From: Aliiroseovarius sediminis
Lineage (GTDB): Bacteria > Pseudomonadota > Alphaproteobacteria > Rhodobacterales > Rhodobacteraceae
DNA length: 64,000 bases
Assembly (NCBI RefSeq): GCF_022678485.1
Contig: NZ_JALBYP010000038.1
Coordinates: 62,001-126,000, forward strand
Reading direction: 5' to 3'
The notes below the pieces were generated by a model that worked only from the letters and a program-made list of their open reading frames with translations, made no database searches and was not told where the DNA came from. This document shows, piece by piece, positions 34,735 through 44,193 of this stretch. Numbering within the stretch: the first letter of the stretch is position 1; every line of letters begins with the position of its first letter. Made by a program: the position numbers and the translations under genes.

Positions 34735-34909
34735 GTTTTTCCTCCGACGATCCAAGCGTGTCTGCCTGCGGTTTTGCGCAGGGTCAGAGCAACCAATTAA
34801 TACATACCAAAAGTGCAATTGTAAAAAATAAAAAAACCATAGGTTGTTTTTATTTGGGTGGCACCGGTCGGATAGTGTTGCGGAATTACCCGGCGGGCGG
34901 ACAGAACGA

Positions 34910-36055
34910 TCACGCATGTAACCGTGTGGCAGGTTGAGACATGACCGCTGTTTGCGTCACTTCGGCAATCGCAGCCAGGTAAGCTCGGACCACTATGGCT
35001 TGATCGTATTCGCGCTTCATCTTGCCCCGCCCGGCCCTGCCCATCGCCTCGCGTGCGCTGGGGGGCAGCGCCGTGAACGCTTGGATCGTATCGCGAAGGC
35101 TATCGGTGTTGCGCGGCGCGCACAGCAGGCCCGTGATGCCATCCTCAACCACATGGCGACACCCCGGTACATCAGTGGCGATTACAGGCCGGGCCATACT
35201 TGCGGCTTCAAGCAACGTGCGGGGGGCGCCCTCGCGATAGGATGGTAGAACGACGCAATCGGCCCCTGCAATAAAGGGACGTACGTCCGGGTGTTCGCCC
35301 AGATGTTCGATGATGCCTTCCTGCGCCCATTGTGCCAGTTCGGTTGCGCCCAAAGCTGACCGGTTCGCAGCATCGACCGGGCCGAGAATCTGGAACCGCA
35401 CGTTCGTGCGCGTGGTGCGGATCTGGCGCGCGGCGTCGACATATTCGATCACGCCCTTGTCGCGTAAAAGGCGCGAGATCATCAAGAACACGGTGTCGGC
35501 ACCCGCTGACATCGTGGCGGGCGCGAACCGGAGCAGATCGACGCCCGACCCCGGCAAAAGGTGTGCTTGATCGGGGGAAATCAGCTTGCGGTTCAGAAAC
35601 AGATTGCGGTCGTCGGGATTTTGAAAAAACAGGACGGGCAGGCCACGGAAAGCAAAACGGTACAGAGTTTCGACCACCAGCCGTAACGGGCCACCAGACA
35701 GAAACCCCGTTCCAAGGCCCGAGATGTTCGGAATGAACGGAATGCCCAGTCGTTTGGCCGCCACTGCGCCAAAAATGTTGTTCTTGATTGTATAGCTCAG
35801 GATCACGTCGGGTTTGAGCGCCGCGAAATGCTGCGCGAACCGGGCAGCCAGCTTTGCGTTTTGGTGCGGCGACATGCCTTGGACATCCATTTCCAGATCG
35901 ACCACCTGACACCCCAGATCGCGAAGCGCATTTGTTGCGTGATCGTGGGGGGCCAGGACGGTCACATGGTGACCTTGGTTCAGCAATGCCTTGATCACTG
36001 GACGACGAAAATTCGTTGCGTTCCAAGCGGCGTTGACAGTCAGGACGATGTGCAT
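34910..36055 (-). CDS. glycosyltransferase family 4 protein
   Basis: A 381-residue GT-B fold transferase. The N-terminal domain starts Met-His-Ile-Val-Leu-Thr-Val-Asn. The C-terminal donor domain shows the GT4 pattern: Ser-Arg-Leu-Leu-Arg-Asp-Lys-Gly-Val, Val-Leu-Pro-Ser-Tyr-Arg-Glu-Gly-Ala-Pro-Arg-Thr-Leu-Leu-Glu-Ala and Pro-Val-Ile-Ala-Thr-Asp-Val-Pro-Gly-Cys. It transfers a sugar from a nucleotide donor to a lipid-linked acceptor during repeat-unit assembly; donor unknown. It is the last gene of the minus-strand run 34910-44052. Confidence 0.9.
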   Translation of the reverse strand: MHIVLTVNAAWNATNFRRPVIKALLNQGHHVTVLAPHDHATNALRDLGCQVVDLEMDVQGMSPHQNAKLAARFAQHFAALKPDVILSYTIKNNIFGAVAAKRLGIPFIPNISGLGTGFLSGGPLRLVVETLYRFAFRGLPVLFFQNPDDRNLFLNRKLISPDQAHLLPGSGVDLLRFAPATMSAGADTVFLMISRLLRDKGVIEYVDAARQIRTTRTNVRFQILGPVDAANRSALGATELAQWAQEGIIEHLGEHPDVRPFIAGADCVVLPSYREGAPRTLLEAASMARPVIATDVPGCRHVVEDGITGLLCAPRNTDSLRDTIQAFTALPPSAREAMGRAGRGKMKREYDQAIVVRAYLAAIAEVTQTAVMSQPATRLHA

Positions 36056-36064
36056 GGGCGGACC

Positions 36065-37135
36065 TCAGTTCGGGAAGTGATAGATATCGGGAAGGTCGAA
36101 CAGCCAACTGTCATAGGGCAGATAGCAGTAATGGAAGTGGCCCGAGAAAACGGACCAGACGCCTAGCATTGCTAGCAAAACCGCATAGGCGGTGGCTGAC
36201 AGGACGGCGCCGGGCAGCCCCAACCCAAGAAACGGGATGCGTGCCAACATGACTGCCTGAAGCGGCACAAGATAATAGCCGATGCGGTCCCCGATCACGC
36301 TGGACAGACCAACCAGTGGAACGGTGGCAAGCATCATCAGCCCGCCCAGAACGACAATGCGATAGTCGGTGCCAAACCGGATGTTCCATATGGGGCGAAG
36401 GGCGGCGAAGAACACGCCCGCCGTCAGCGCCAACAGCCCCGCGCGGTAAAGCGCACCATGCGCATCGACGCCCGTATTGACGTAGCGCGATACGGCAAGC
36501 TGCGCGCCATCCCCGGTCGCCAGAAGAAACAGACCGGGCACTGCCAGCGCCACAGCCGCCAGCAGTCGCGCCTTGATCCAACCCTGGCCCACCAGCGGTG
36601 CGAGCAAAAGGAAGACGCCCGCGCTTGAATGGAACCCGGCAGCGATCAGCGTCAGGACCGCGAACCGCGCCGTGCGCGCCGCGCTGAAGGCGGCGAATGC
36701 CATGCAGATCACACCGATGGCGGCTGCCTGCCGGATGCCCGACATCGGCATGTTCAGGATCAGCACCGGAAACAGCAGCACCAAAAAGCCCAGCCGGTCG
36801 GGCTGTATGCGGGCCAGCACATGCACCCCTGCAAAGAAAATCAGCGCCGACGCGACGTTCAGCCACGGATATCCCAGCCCCAACTGCCCGACCAGTTGCA
36901 CCAGCGCCCACCACAACGGCTCGCGCTGGCTCAGGACATCGGCAAGGCCAAGGTCCAATTGCATCAGGAAGTGGCGATAATATCCATTCCAGTCGCATCC
37001 GACCTCAAGGCGGAAGGCGACGAACAGGAGTAAGGCGACCAGCACGACGGGATAGACCTGATCGCGCAGCCGGGCATGGTGGGCAAGGGCCAACCGAAGG
37101 GCGATCAGAGCCAGAAATATCCCGACATAGATCAC
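36065..37135 (-). CDS. EpsG-like membrane protein, probable polysaccharide polymerase
   Basis: A 356-residue protein with about ten hydrophobic helices and a conserved-looking loop Phe-Arg-Leu-Glu-Val-Gly-Cys-Asp-Trp-Asn-Gly-Tyr near residue 45, plus Gly-Ile-Arg-Gln-Ala near residue 140. These are features of the EpsG/Wzy-like polymerases (the pattern Arg-x-x-x-Gly-x-Asp-x-x-x-Tyr). Start is GTG 37135, overlapping the upstream gene's TGA as GTGA; an ATG at 37219 would force a long overlap. It would join repeat units on the periplasmic side. No other polymerase candidate is in the locus. Confidence 0.75.
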   Translation of the reverse strand: MIYVGIFLALIALRLALAHHARLRDQVYPVVLVALLLFVAFRLEVGCDWNGYYRHFLMQLDLGLADVLSQREPLWWALVQLVGQLGLGYPWLNVASALIFFAGVHVLARIQPDRLGFLVLLFPVLILNMPMSGIRQAAAIGVICMAFAAFSAARTARFAVLTLIAAGFHSSAGVFLLLAPLVGQGWIKARLLAAVALAVPGLFLLATGDGAQLAVSRYVNTGVDAHGALYRAGLLALTAGVFFAALRPIWNIRFGTDYRIVVLGGLMMLATVPLVGLSSVIGDRIGYYLVPLQAVMLARIPFLGLGLPGAVLSATAYAVLLAMLGVWSVFSGHFHYCYLPYDSWLFDLPDIYHFPN

Positions 37136-37950
37136 GGTCGCGCGACATCCCCGGCGCGCCACCACCCTGCACTGCGCAAAACATAGGTGCACTGGACCAA
37201 CACCCCCCATGCAAGGCACGCCAAGGGCGCAGGCTGGCCGGTCATGACGGACACCAGTGCAACCAGCGGCAGCACAGCGATATGCGCCTTAAGGTGATAG
37301 GCGCGCGCCTTGCGTTCGGGCAGAGAAAGACGTCCCTTGGCGTCCAGATAGGTCAGAAAGCGTGGCAGGCTGAACAGTAAAAGCCCGGTGGCAAAGACGG
37401 TAAGGATGCCCGGCGTGTCATTCTTCAGGATCAATACAGGCAGCACTGGCAGCGAAAACCTGAGCAGGGAGAGTTGCAGGAAGGTGTAGAACTTGACCTC
37501 GACCGCGCGCAGGGTGTTATGCGCGATGAGGGCGGCGACAAGGGCCCCGATGGTGGCCCAGAAAACGACGGATGTGGCAACGCCCAAGGCCACCGCCGCA
37601 GCCAGAAGCACCGCGCCACGCAGCCCGACAAAGGCCAGCATGAACCCGGCCGAGGGGGTCACATCGACACGCCGCCGTGGTGTGGGATCATGGCGCAGCC
37701 CGATCGTGTCATTGGCCAGATATCCGACCTCATAGACGCAGATGAACGCGGCATAACCAAGAAGATAGCTCACGAGCGCCGCGCCTGCCCCCAGATCACC
37801 CAGAAGCGCGACAAGGATTACCCCCGGCACCCATGCGGTTAGCGCATTGACGACGAAATCGCGCGGCCAGTGGTAGCGCGACACGAAGGCATAGCCGAAG
37901 GGCAACAGCCAGATCAGTTGTGATGGCCTAGTGACAAAGGGTTTCGGCAT
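37132..37950 (-). CDS. UbiA-like membrane prenyl/sugar-lipid transferase
   Basis: A 272-residue integral membrane protein with seven or eight predicted helices. Near residues 79-93 it has Ala-Asn-Asp-Thr-Ile-Gly-Leu-Arg-His-Asp-Pro-x-Pro-Arg-Arg, resembling the first Asp-rich motif (NDxxDxxxD-like) of UbiA enzymes. A second motif is not obvious. Relatives in polysaccharide loci are often fused to a HAD phosphatase, and here the HAD gene is directly upstream with a 23-nt overlap. Such pairs resemble the enzymes that make decaprenyl-phospho-pentose donors; that function is inference. Confidence 0.55.
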   Translation of the reverse strand: MPKPFVTRPSQLIWLLPFGYAFVSRYHWPRDFVVNALTAWVPGVILVALLGDLGAGAALVSYLLGYAAFICVYEVGYLANDTIGLRHDPTPRRRVDVTPSAGFMLAFVGLRGAVLLAAAVALGVATSVVFWATIGALVAALIAHNTLRAVEVKFYTFLQLSLLRFSLPVLPVLILKNDTPGILTVFATGLLLFSLPRFLTYLDAKGRLSLPERKARAYHLKAHIAVLPLVALVSVMTGQPAPLACLAWGVLVQCTYVLRSAGWWRAGDVARP

Positions 37951-38596
37951 CCCAATCCCTCATCCATTTACGGGGGTGGCCAGCGGCGACAAGCACAGCG
38001 GGGTTAGCCGCTGCCACCAGATCACGGTCCGAGCGGTTGTCGGTGATCACAGCGAACTCGACCGCGTCAAGGGGGCGATCCAGATACGCCTCGACCGCTT
38101 TTCGTTTCTGCCCGGTCAGATCGCGCGCCAGTCGTCCGGTCAGCCGTCCGGCGCGGTGGGCGGGTTCGGATGCGATGAAAGGCAGGTCAATCTGGCGGGC
38201 GATTTCCGCGATCACCGGTGACAGGGCGTTGGACACCAAAACCGGTTGCCAGCCGGCAGCGCGCATCTGGTCGACGCGGGCGTGGGTGGCGGGGATCGCG
38301 CGCGCCGGCAGGTGATCAGAGACATAGCACTTGGCCGAGGCACGCAGCGACGACAGGTTTTCGCCGCGCAGGCTGGCCATCACAAGCGCCCGGTGGGCGT
38401 CAAACCGCGTGATCTTCGCAAGCGCGACCAGACTGGCCCTTAGCACCCCACGCCGCGAGATCGTCGACAAGGCGGCGTGGCGCCAGCGGTGCCCAAGGCG
38501 CGCGTGATGAAACATCACCAGCCCCGCGGTGGTGTTCGCATCATACAGCGTGCCACAGACGTCAACGGCCAGAATGCGCGGGACAGAGCGGGTCAT
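37928..38596 (-). CDS. HAD-superfamily hydrolase
   Basis: A 222-residue HAD protein, probably a phosphatase partner of the UbiA-like enzyme. Motif I is Leu-Ala-Val-Asp12-Val-Cys14-Gly-Thr-Leu-Tyr-Asp; the nucleophile Asp12 is present but the second Asp, normally the acid/base at position 14, is Cys. Motif II is Val-Leu-Val-Ser-Asn-Ala, motif III uses Lys in Gly-Gln-Lys-Arg-Lys, and motif IV is Ile-Thr-Asp-Asn-x-x-x-Asp. The Cys change resembles atypical HAD groups and makes the chemistry uncertain. Overlaps with both neighbours imply coupled translation. Confidence 0.78.
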   Translation of the reverse strand: MTRSVPRILAVDVCGTLYDANTTAGLVMFHHARLGHRWRHAALSTISRRGVLRASLVALAKITRFDAHRALVMASLRGENLSSLRASAKCYVSDHLPARAIPATHARVDQMRAAGWQPVLVSNALSPVIAEIARQIDLPFIASEPAHRAGRLTGRLARDLTGQKRKAVEAYLDRPLDAVEFAVITDNRSDRDLVAAANPAVLVAAGHPRKWMRDWDAETLCH

Positions 38597-39834
38597 GCGG
38601 CCTGTCTTTCGACCTGAAACATCCGGTAAAGCGCGTCATATTGATCGCAGGCACGGTCAAGCGAGAAGCGGCCAGCGGCATGGGCGCGGATCATGGCGCG
38701 CGGTGCGAAGGGCGCGGATGCGATGGTGCGTGCGGCGTGCTCGATTGCGGGGGTGTCGTGATGGGCCAGCACCAGCCCGAAGCGGCGGTCGGGCAGGATT
38801 TCGTTGATGTCACCGATTCCGGTGTTGCTGATCACCGGCAACCCGCAGGACAGGTATTCGCCAACTTTGGTGGCTGAAACGCCAAGACTGGATTTGCTGG
38901 CGATCCGGAACGACAGGCCGATATCGGCCGCGTTCAGAAAGGCGGGCACGTCATCATGCGGCACCTTGCGGCAGGTCAGGTGCGCGGGGTCCAGCGTGAC
39001 GCCATAACCCTGCGCAGCCAGAACATGCTGATGCGCGTCGTGATCGCCGATCAACAGAAGCCGCGCGCGCATCCCCTGCGCCTGAAGCGCGGCCAGCAGG
39101 CGATAGGTCGTGCCCATCTGGTAAAGCGGCCCGGCTGACCCAAGATGCACCAGCACCACGTCCTTGGCAGAATATCCCAGCGCCAGCCGCGTGCTGGTCC
39201 GCAGAGCCTTGTCGGGCCGGAACCGGGTCTGATCGACACTGCAGGGAATGACGCTTGTCACCGACCCGGCTGATGGGCGTCGTGTTGCGACAACGGTTTT
39301 CGCGTCATGGGTCAGGGCAACAATCGCGCTTGCCCCGCTGATGGCGCGTGCTTCGAGCTTGCGGAAGTGGCGGGCGATGCTGCGGCCCATCGGACCTTGC
39401 CAGATCCCGGCCTCGCAGCGTTCATCCACCCAGAAGCCACGCATGTCGAACACAAACGGCAGGCCGTGTCGCAGGCTGACCGGAAGCACGGCGCCCAACG
39501 GCATATAGCTGCGGCAATGGATCAGGTCAGGCTGAAACGTGTCGACCAGCCGTTCCAGTCGGCTTTGCATCAGCCCCGGCATGGTGAAGCGTTCCAACTT
39601 GCCTGCCAGCGGCAGGGTGCGGCGCCAGATCGGGTTGTGCAAGATCCCCGCGCGTTCCAGTCGTGGCGCGACCTTGGCGGCAAAGTCGTCTTGCCGGGCG
39701 GGATGTTCGACCGATAAGCAGGCAATCTGGTGCCCGCGCGCGGCCAGCCCTTCAAGATACGGCAGAACCTGCGCGGTGCCGATATGGTCTGACAGGCCGT
39801 TATTGGTGACGAAAATCGAACGGGTGGCGCTCAT
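38593..39834 (-). CDS. glycosyltransferase family 4 protein
   Basis: A 413-residue GT-B transferase. The N-terminus has Asn-Asn-Gly-Leu-Ser-Asp-His-Ile-Gly-Thr-Ala-Gln-Val, the acceptor-site loop of GT4 enzymes, and the donor domain has Gly-Ser-Ala-Gly-Pro-Leu-Tyr-Gln-Met and Val-Gly-Glu-Tyr-Leu-Ser-Cys-Gly-Leu-Pro-Val-Ile. It overlaps the HAD start and the neighbouring glycosyltransferase stop by 4 nt each. Donor and acceptor unknown. Confidence 0.88.
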   Translation of the reverse strand: MSATRSIFVTNNGLSDHIGTAQVLPYLEGLAARGHQIACLSVEHPARQDDFAAKVAPRLERAGILHNPIWRRTLPLAGKLERFTMPGLMQSRLERLVDTFQPDLIHCRSYMPLGAVLPVSLRHGLPFVFDMRGFWVDERCEAGIWQGPMGRSIARHFRKLEARAISGASAIVALTHDAKTVVATRRPSAGSVTSVIPCSVDQTRFRPDKALRTSTRLALGYSAKDVVLVHLGSAGPLYQMGTTYRLLAALQAQGMRARLLLIGDHDAHQHVLAAQGYGVTLDPAHLTCRKVPHDDVPAFLNAADIGLSFRIASKSSLGVSATKVGEYLSCGLPVISNTGIGDINEILPDRRFGLVLAHHDTPAIEHAARTIASAPFAPRAMIRAHAAGRFSLDRACDQYDALYRMFQVERQAA

Positions 39835-40976
39835 GTTTGCCTCATTGGCTTTGATAACTGTGGTTGCGGAAGAAGTGAGAGGAATCGGACCGCGGCGACA
39901 CCCGGCCTGAAATCTGATGCGCGCTTACAGGCGGCGTCGGGGTTATGCGGTGCGTGCAAGTTGGTACCCATGGCGTTGGCCAGCGCGGCGGCATCACCGA
40001 CGGGCACCAAGGTTCCGATGTCGCGGTTGCCCAGAATTTCGGCAGGTCCATGCGGGCAGTCGGTGGCGACAATGGGCAAGCCGTGTGACAAGGCCTCGAC
40101 GATCACATTCGCGAAGCCTTCGCTGCGCGAGCTTAGCACGAACAGATCGGCAGACGCGTAATATGCCCCGGTATGCGGCGTGTATCCCGGCATCGTTACT
40201 CGCCCGGTCAGGTTCAGCGACTGGATCAACGCCGACAATACCGCGCGGTCGGGGCCATCGCCAAGGATCACAAGCTCGCTGTCGCAACCCTGATCCAGAA
40301 GCTGGCGGAAGGCGCGCAGAAGTGTCGGGAAGTCCTTTTGCCAACGCAGCGAGCCGACGGCCAATATCCGGTGCTGCGCCTGTGTGGGCCAGTCGGCGCG
40401 ACCCGTATTGGCGTCGGGGGCGGCGACCGGGTTGTGGATGACCTTGACCCTTTGAGCGGGCAGTCCTCCCAACCGCTCCAGATCGCGGGCGGACCCGGCC
40501 GAGACCGAGACATTGGCCCGCGCGAAAGGATAGGTCGCGCGGATGCTGGCCCGCAGCGCAAGCCGGTGCAGCGCGCCTTTGCCCGCGTATTGATCCGACA
40601 GCGTCGCGTGATCGGTGGTGATGACCGGAACGCCGGTCCCGCGCGCCGCCCAGACCGCGATGCTGGTCAGGGGCCACATCGCAGGGATCAGGGCTGCGGG
40701 TTGGTTTTCGCGCAGCCAATGTCGCAACGGGGCAGCGACCCCCCGCAGACGGTCGGCGTTCAGGTCGGTGATGGAAAGGCCTGCGCGCCGGGCGTCGGCT
40801 ATCAACGCGCCATTCGCCCGTGCCAGAATCAGATGTGGGGCATATCCGAACTGCGCAAGCTCGGTCGCGAGGGTCAGCATGACACGCTCTGCCCCGCCGC
40901 CCCGAAGGTCGGGCAGGACGAATGCCAGTTTCGGCGCAGTTGCGGTGTCGGGCTGGGTGATGGTCATATGCTTCAT
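39831..40976 (-). CDS. glycosyltransferase family 4 protein (GalNAc-transferase-like)
   Basis: A 381-residue GT4 enzyme. The glycine-rich N-terminal loop (Leu-Arg-Gly-Gly-Gly-Ala-Glu-Arg-Val-Met-Leu) and the donor-site blocks Val-Gly-Ser-Leu-Arg-Trp-Gln-Lys-Asp-Phe-Pro, Leu-Ser-Ser-Arg-Ser-Glu-Gly-Phe-Ala-Asn-Val and Ile-Val-Ala-Thr-Asp-Cys-Pro-His-Gly-Pro are textbook for the PglJ/PglH-like branch. Start ATG 40976 overlaps the ABC gene stop as ATGA; ATG 40967 is a possible alternative. Confidence 0.9.
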   Translation of the reverse strand: MKHMTITQPDTATAPKLAFVLPDLRGGGAERVMLTLATELAQFGYAPHLILARANGALIADARRAGLSITDLNADRLRGVAAPLRHWLRENQPAALIPAMWPLTSIAVWAARGTGVPVITTDHATLSDQYAGKGALHRLALRASIRATYPFARANVSVSAGSARDLERLGGLPAQRVKVIHNPVAAPDANTGRADWPTQAQHRILAVGSLRWQKDFPTLLRAFRQLLDQGCDSELVILGDGPDRAVLSALIQSLNLTGRVTMPGYTPHTGAYYASADLFVLSSRSEGFANVIVEALSHGLPIVATDCPHGPAEILGNRDIGTLVPVGDAAALANAMGTNLHAPHNPDAACKRASDFRPGVAAVRFLSLLPQPQLSKPMRQT

Positions 40977-42772
40977 GCCGCCACCCCCGCCAGTGCGCGA
41001 AACCCGTCATGCTGTGCAATCAGTTCGGCATAGGTTCCGCTGGCCACGATGCAGCCATGGTCCAACACCACGATCTGATCGCAGCCTTCAACGGTCGAGA
41101 TACGGTGGGCGATCATCACGATGGTTTTCTGCCCGTGAAGCGCAGCAATTGCCTGCATCACCTCGCGTTCGGTCCGAGTGTCCAGCGCGCTTGTCGCCTC
41201 GTCAAATACCAGAATGTCGGGGTCGTGATAAAGGGCGCGGGCGATGCCGATGCGCTGTCGTTGTCCGCCAGACAGCCGCACACCGCTTTCGCCAATGGTG
41301 GTGTCATAGCCATCCGGCAGCTGTGTTTGCACGAACTGGTCCAGTTGGGCCATCCGGGCGCATTCGGCGATGCGTTCCATGTCGATCTGGGCGCGTGGCG
41401 TGCCAAGGGCGATGTTCTCGGCGATGCTGGTGTCAGCTAGGAAGATCGATTGCGGCACATAGCCGATCGAGGCTTGCCAGCCTTTAACATTTTTCGCGGT
41501 GATCGGCGTTCCATCGACACTAATCCGCCCGGATTGCGGGGTCAGAAGGCCCAGCAGCAAGTCGATCAACGTCGTTTTGCCCGCCCCGGTGCCGCCGACG
41601 ATCCCAACGGACGCACCCGCTGGGATGGTCAGGGACAGATCACTTAGACTGCGCGTGGCGTCGGGATAGGAATAGCTGACGCCCTGCACTTCAAGCGCCG
41701 AGGTCAGGCGCATTGGCGGCGCGGCCCGCGTGTCGGGGTGAATGTCCGGCAAGGCTTGCATGTCGTTGAACAGAACATCCACCGCGCCCGCGCCGAATCG
41801 AAGCTCGACCATTGCGCGGTAAATGCCCTGCACGGATGGCAACATCCGGTAGCCCGCGAAGGCATAGACGCCCAGTTTCGGCAGGATTGCGGCGGCGCTG
41901 GCGCTGGGACCAAGCGTCGCCAAAAGCGCCACACACAGAAGCAACATGCCGCCAAAGCCAATCGCCTCGACCAGGTATTTTGGCACCTGACCCAGCACGA
42001 GGTTGGCGGCCTGCATCCGCGAAACCTCGATCGAAGGCGCGCGGAAGTGGCGGATATAGGCGTCTTCTTTGCCCAAAATGCGGATGTCCTTGATGCCGCC
42101 CAGTGCTTCACGCGCGATGGTATAGCGCGCTTCATCCGCAGCGACGCGGCGGGCGCTGTTGCGGGTGACAAGGCGGCGGATCGTTAGGAAAATGGTGGAA
42201 TAGGCCGCGCCCAGAACGACCATTGCAGAAAAAGCGATGATTGGGCCCAAGACGATCAGAAAGCCCAGCATCGCCAGAAGCGTCACAAGGGATGTGGTCA
42301 GCCGCAATACCGGGGCCAGCGCGAACATCGTGACTTGCTCGACCTCGGACAGGATGTTCTTTGCCATCTCGCCGGTATGGCGACCCAGAAAGAACGCATA
42401 AGGTTGGCGGAGGTAACGTTCGATCAGGCGCGTGCCAAGGCTGTGGCGGCGCATCTGGACAAACCGTGTCATCGCGTATTCACCCGCGCTGCGGATCAGC
42501 GCGCCGCTGACAAGGAAGGCGAATGTGATCAGCGCAAGCGCCAGAAGGAAGCGGTGGTGATCGGTGAAGCCGCCCCAGTTGTAGGCGGCAGCCAGATAAC
42601 TGTTCGTCTGAACAAGGCTGGGGTCTGACAGCGCCAGAAAGAATGGAAAGACCGAAGCGACGCCCACGACCTCGAACACCGCCATAACCAGCGCAAGGCC
42701 CAGCACCAGCGTGCCGCGGCTGCGTTCGCGTGGCGTCAAAAGCGACCAGAGCTTGCCAAGGGTTCGCATCAT
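40973..42772 (-). CDS. ABC transporter, fused permease and ATPase (PglK-like flippase candidate)
   Basis: A roughly 599-residue half-transporter, six helices then one ATPase domain. Walker A is Gly-Gly-Thr-Gly-Ala-Gly-Lys-Thr-Thr, the signature Leu-Ser-Gly-Gly-Gln-Arg-Gln-Arg and Walker B Ile-Leu-Val-Phe-Asp-Glu-Ala-Thr. Such homodimers in glycan loci flip lipid-linked oligosaccharides (PglK/WlaB). Position between a GT4 gene and the nucleotide-sugar dehydrogenase gene supports that. The start could be GTG 42775, ATG 42772 or ATG 42769; 42772 gives an ATGA overlap with the upstream stop. Confidence 0.88.
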   Translation of the reverse strand: MMRTLGKLWSLLTPRERSRGTLVLGLALVMAVFEVVGVASVFPFFLALSDPSLVQTNSYLAAAYNWGGFTDHHRFLLALALITFAFLVSGALIRSAGEYAMTRFVQMRRHSLGTRLIERYLRQPYAFFLGRHTGEMAKNILSEVEQVTMFALAPVLRLTTSLVTLLAMLGFLIVLGPIIAFSAMVVLGAAYSTIFLTIRRLVTRNSARRVAADEARYTIAREALGGIKDIRILGKEDAYIRHFRAPSIEVSRMQAANLVLGQVPKYLVEAIGFGGMLLLCVALLATLGPSASAAAILPKLGVYAFAGYRMLPSVQGIYRAMVELRFGAGAVDVLFNDMQALPDIHPDTRAAPPMRLTSALEVQGVSYSYPDATRSLSDLSLTIPAGASVGIVGGTGAGKTTLIDLLLGLLTPQSGRISVDGTPITAKNVKGWQASIGYVPQSIFLADTSIAENIALGTPRAQIDMERIAECARMAQLDQFVQTQLPDGYDTTIGESGVRLSGGQRQRIGIARALYHDPDILVFDEATSALDTRTEREVMQAIAALHGQKTIVMIAHRISTVEGCDQIVVLDHGCIVASGTYAELIAQHDGFRALAGVAA

Positions 42773-44052
42773 CACAGCCGCAGATCCGCCATTTCCCGCG
42801 GCAGCGCGGATTTGATGTCATAGATCACCGACAGGTTCTTGACATAGCCGTTGATCCACCCCGCCGGGCGATCCAGATAGGCGCGGTGCGGCACCGCCAG
42901 CATCACGCCGTCATAGCGGTGCGCTTCGGGCGTGTTGGTCAGGTCTATCCCGTATTCGGTGCGCGCCGTGGCGGCGTCGGCATAGGGGTCGTGGATGTCC
43001 ACGACCACGCCGTAGTCGCGCAACTCTTCCAGAATATCGACGACGCGTGTGTTGCGCAGATCGGGGCAGTTTTCCTTGAACGTCAGCCCAAGGATCAGCA
43101 CGCGCGACTTTGCGACATTGATCCCCTTGCGCATCATCGACTTGATCATCTGCCCGGCGACATAGGCACCCATGCCGTCATTGATCCGGCGGCCCGACAG
43201 GATCACCTGCGGGTGATAGCCAATTTCCTCTGCCTTGTGGGTCAGGTAATAGGGGTCGACGCCGATGCAGTGACCGCCGACCAGACCCGGCTGGAAGGGC
43301 AGGAAATTCCATTTTGTGCCTGCCGCCTTCAGCACCGCGCCGGTGTCGATGCCCAGCCGGTTGAAGATGATCGCAAGCTCGTTCACCAAACTGATGTTCA
43401 GGTCGCGCTGGGTGTTTTCGATCACCTTGGCGGCTTCGGCCACGCGGATGCTTTCGGCCTTGTAGGTCCCCGCCGTGATGATCTGGGCATAAAGCGCGTC
43501 GATGCGGTCGGCGGCTTCGGGGGTCGAGCCAGAGGTGACTTTCACAATCGTCGGCAGACGGTGGTCGCGGTCGCCGGGGTTGATCCGTTCCGGACTGTAG
43601 CCCACGAAGAAATCGCGGTTGAAAGTCAGGCCAGAGGTGGCTTCGAGGATTGGAACGCAGACCTCTTCCGTAGCACCCGGATAGACCGTGCTTTCATAGA
43701 TGACGGTGTCGCCTGCCGACAGCGCCCGCGCCACGGTTTCGCTGGCCCGCCGCAGGGGGGTCAGGTCGGGCCGGTTGTGGGCGTCGATGGGGGTGGGCAC
43801 GGTCACGACGAAGATGTTGGCATCGGCCAGAGCGTCGGGTTGGGCACTGAAACTCAGATGACGGGCAGTGCGCAGGTCGTCCGATGTCACTTCGCCCGTG
43901 CGATCAACGCCCAAGAGCAGTTCGTCGACGCGAACGGGGTCGATGTCGAAACCGATCACGGGCCGACGCTTGCCGAATTCAACTGCAAGTGGCAGTCCGA
44001 CATAGCCCAGCCCGATAACCGCAATAACCCCAAGATCGGGAAAGTCTTTCAT
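42772..44052 (-). CDS. UDP-sugar 6-dehydrogenase (TviB/WbpA-like)
   Basis: A 426-residue nucleotide-sugar dehydrogenase that oxidises C6 of a UDP-hexose or UDP-N-acetylhexosamine to the uronic acid with two NAD. The N-terminal Rossmann motif is [10 protein letters not shown], the catalytic Cys is in [12 protein letters not shown] and the C-terminal domain has Leu-Gly-Leu-Thr-Phe-Lys-Glu-Asn. It looks nearer the TviB/WbpA branch than UgdH, so UDP-GlcNAc or UDP-GalNAc may be the substrate. ATG 44052 is chosen because the conserved start follows; ATG 44082 is possible. Confidence 0.88.
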   Translation of the reverse strand: MKDFPDLGVIAVIGLGYVGLPLAVEFGKRRPVIGFDIDPVRVDELLLGVDRTGEVTSDDLRTARHLSFSAQPDALADANIFVVTVPTPIDAHNRPDLTPLRRASETVARALSAGDTVIYESTVYPGATEEVCVPILEATSGLTFNRDFFVGYSPERINPGDRDHRLPTIVKVTSGSTPEAADRIDALYAQIITAGTYKAESIRVAEAAKVIENTQRDLNISLVNELAIIFNRLGIDTGAVLKAAGTKWNFLPFQPGLVGGHCIGVDPYYLTHKAEEIGYHPQVILSGRRINDGMGAYVAGQMIKSMMRKGINVAKSRVLILGLTFKENCPDLRNTRVVDILEELRDYGVVVDIHDPYADAATARTEYGIDLTNTPEAHRYDGVMLAVPHRAYLDRPAGWINGYVKNLSVIYDIKSALPREMADLRL

Positions 44053-44193
44053 TCCAAAACGCTTCCGCTGTTTCGCAAACACAACCTTTGCGCGAGTTAT
44101 CTTGCTTAAATCTCCGTTAAAGGAAAGTCCAAAATCACACCGAAAGACAGGAAAACGTCAGTTTCCCTGCTCATCTTCCGAATTTTCGGTGGT

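Noticed and set aside
42730-44109. 459-codon plus-strand frame opposite the nucleotide-sugar dehydrogenase
   Set aside because: Shadow of a gene with full catalytic motifs on the minus strand; its own translation shows no family features.
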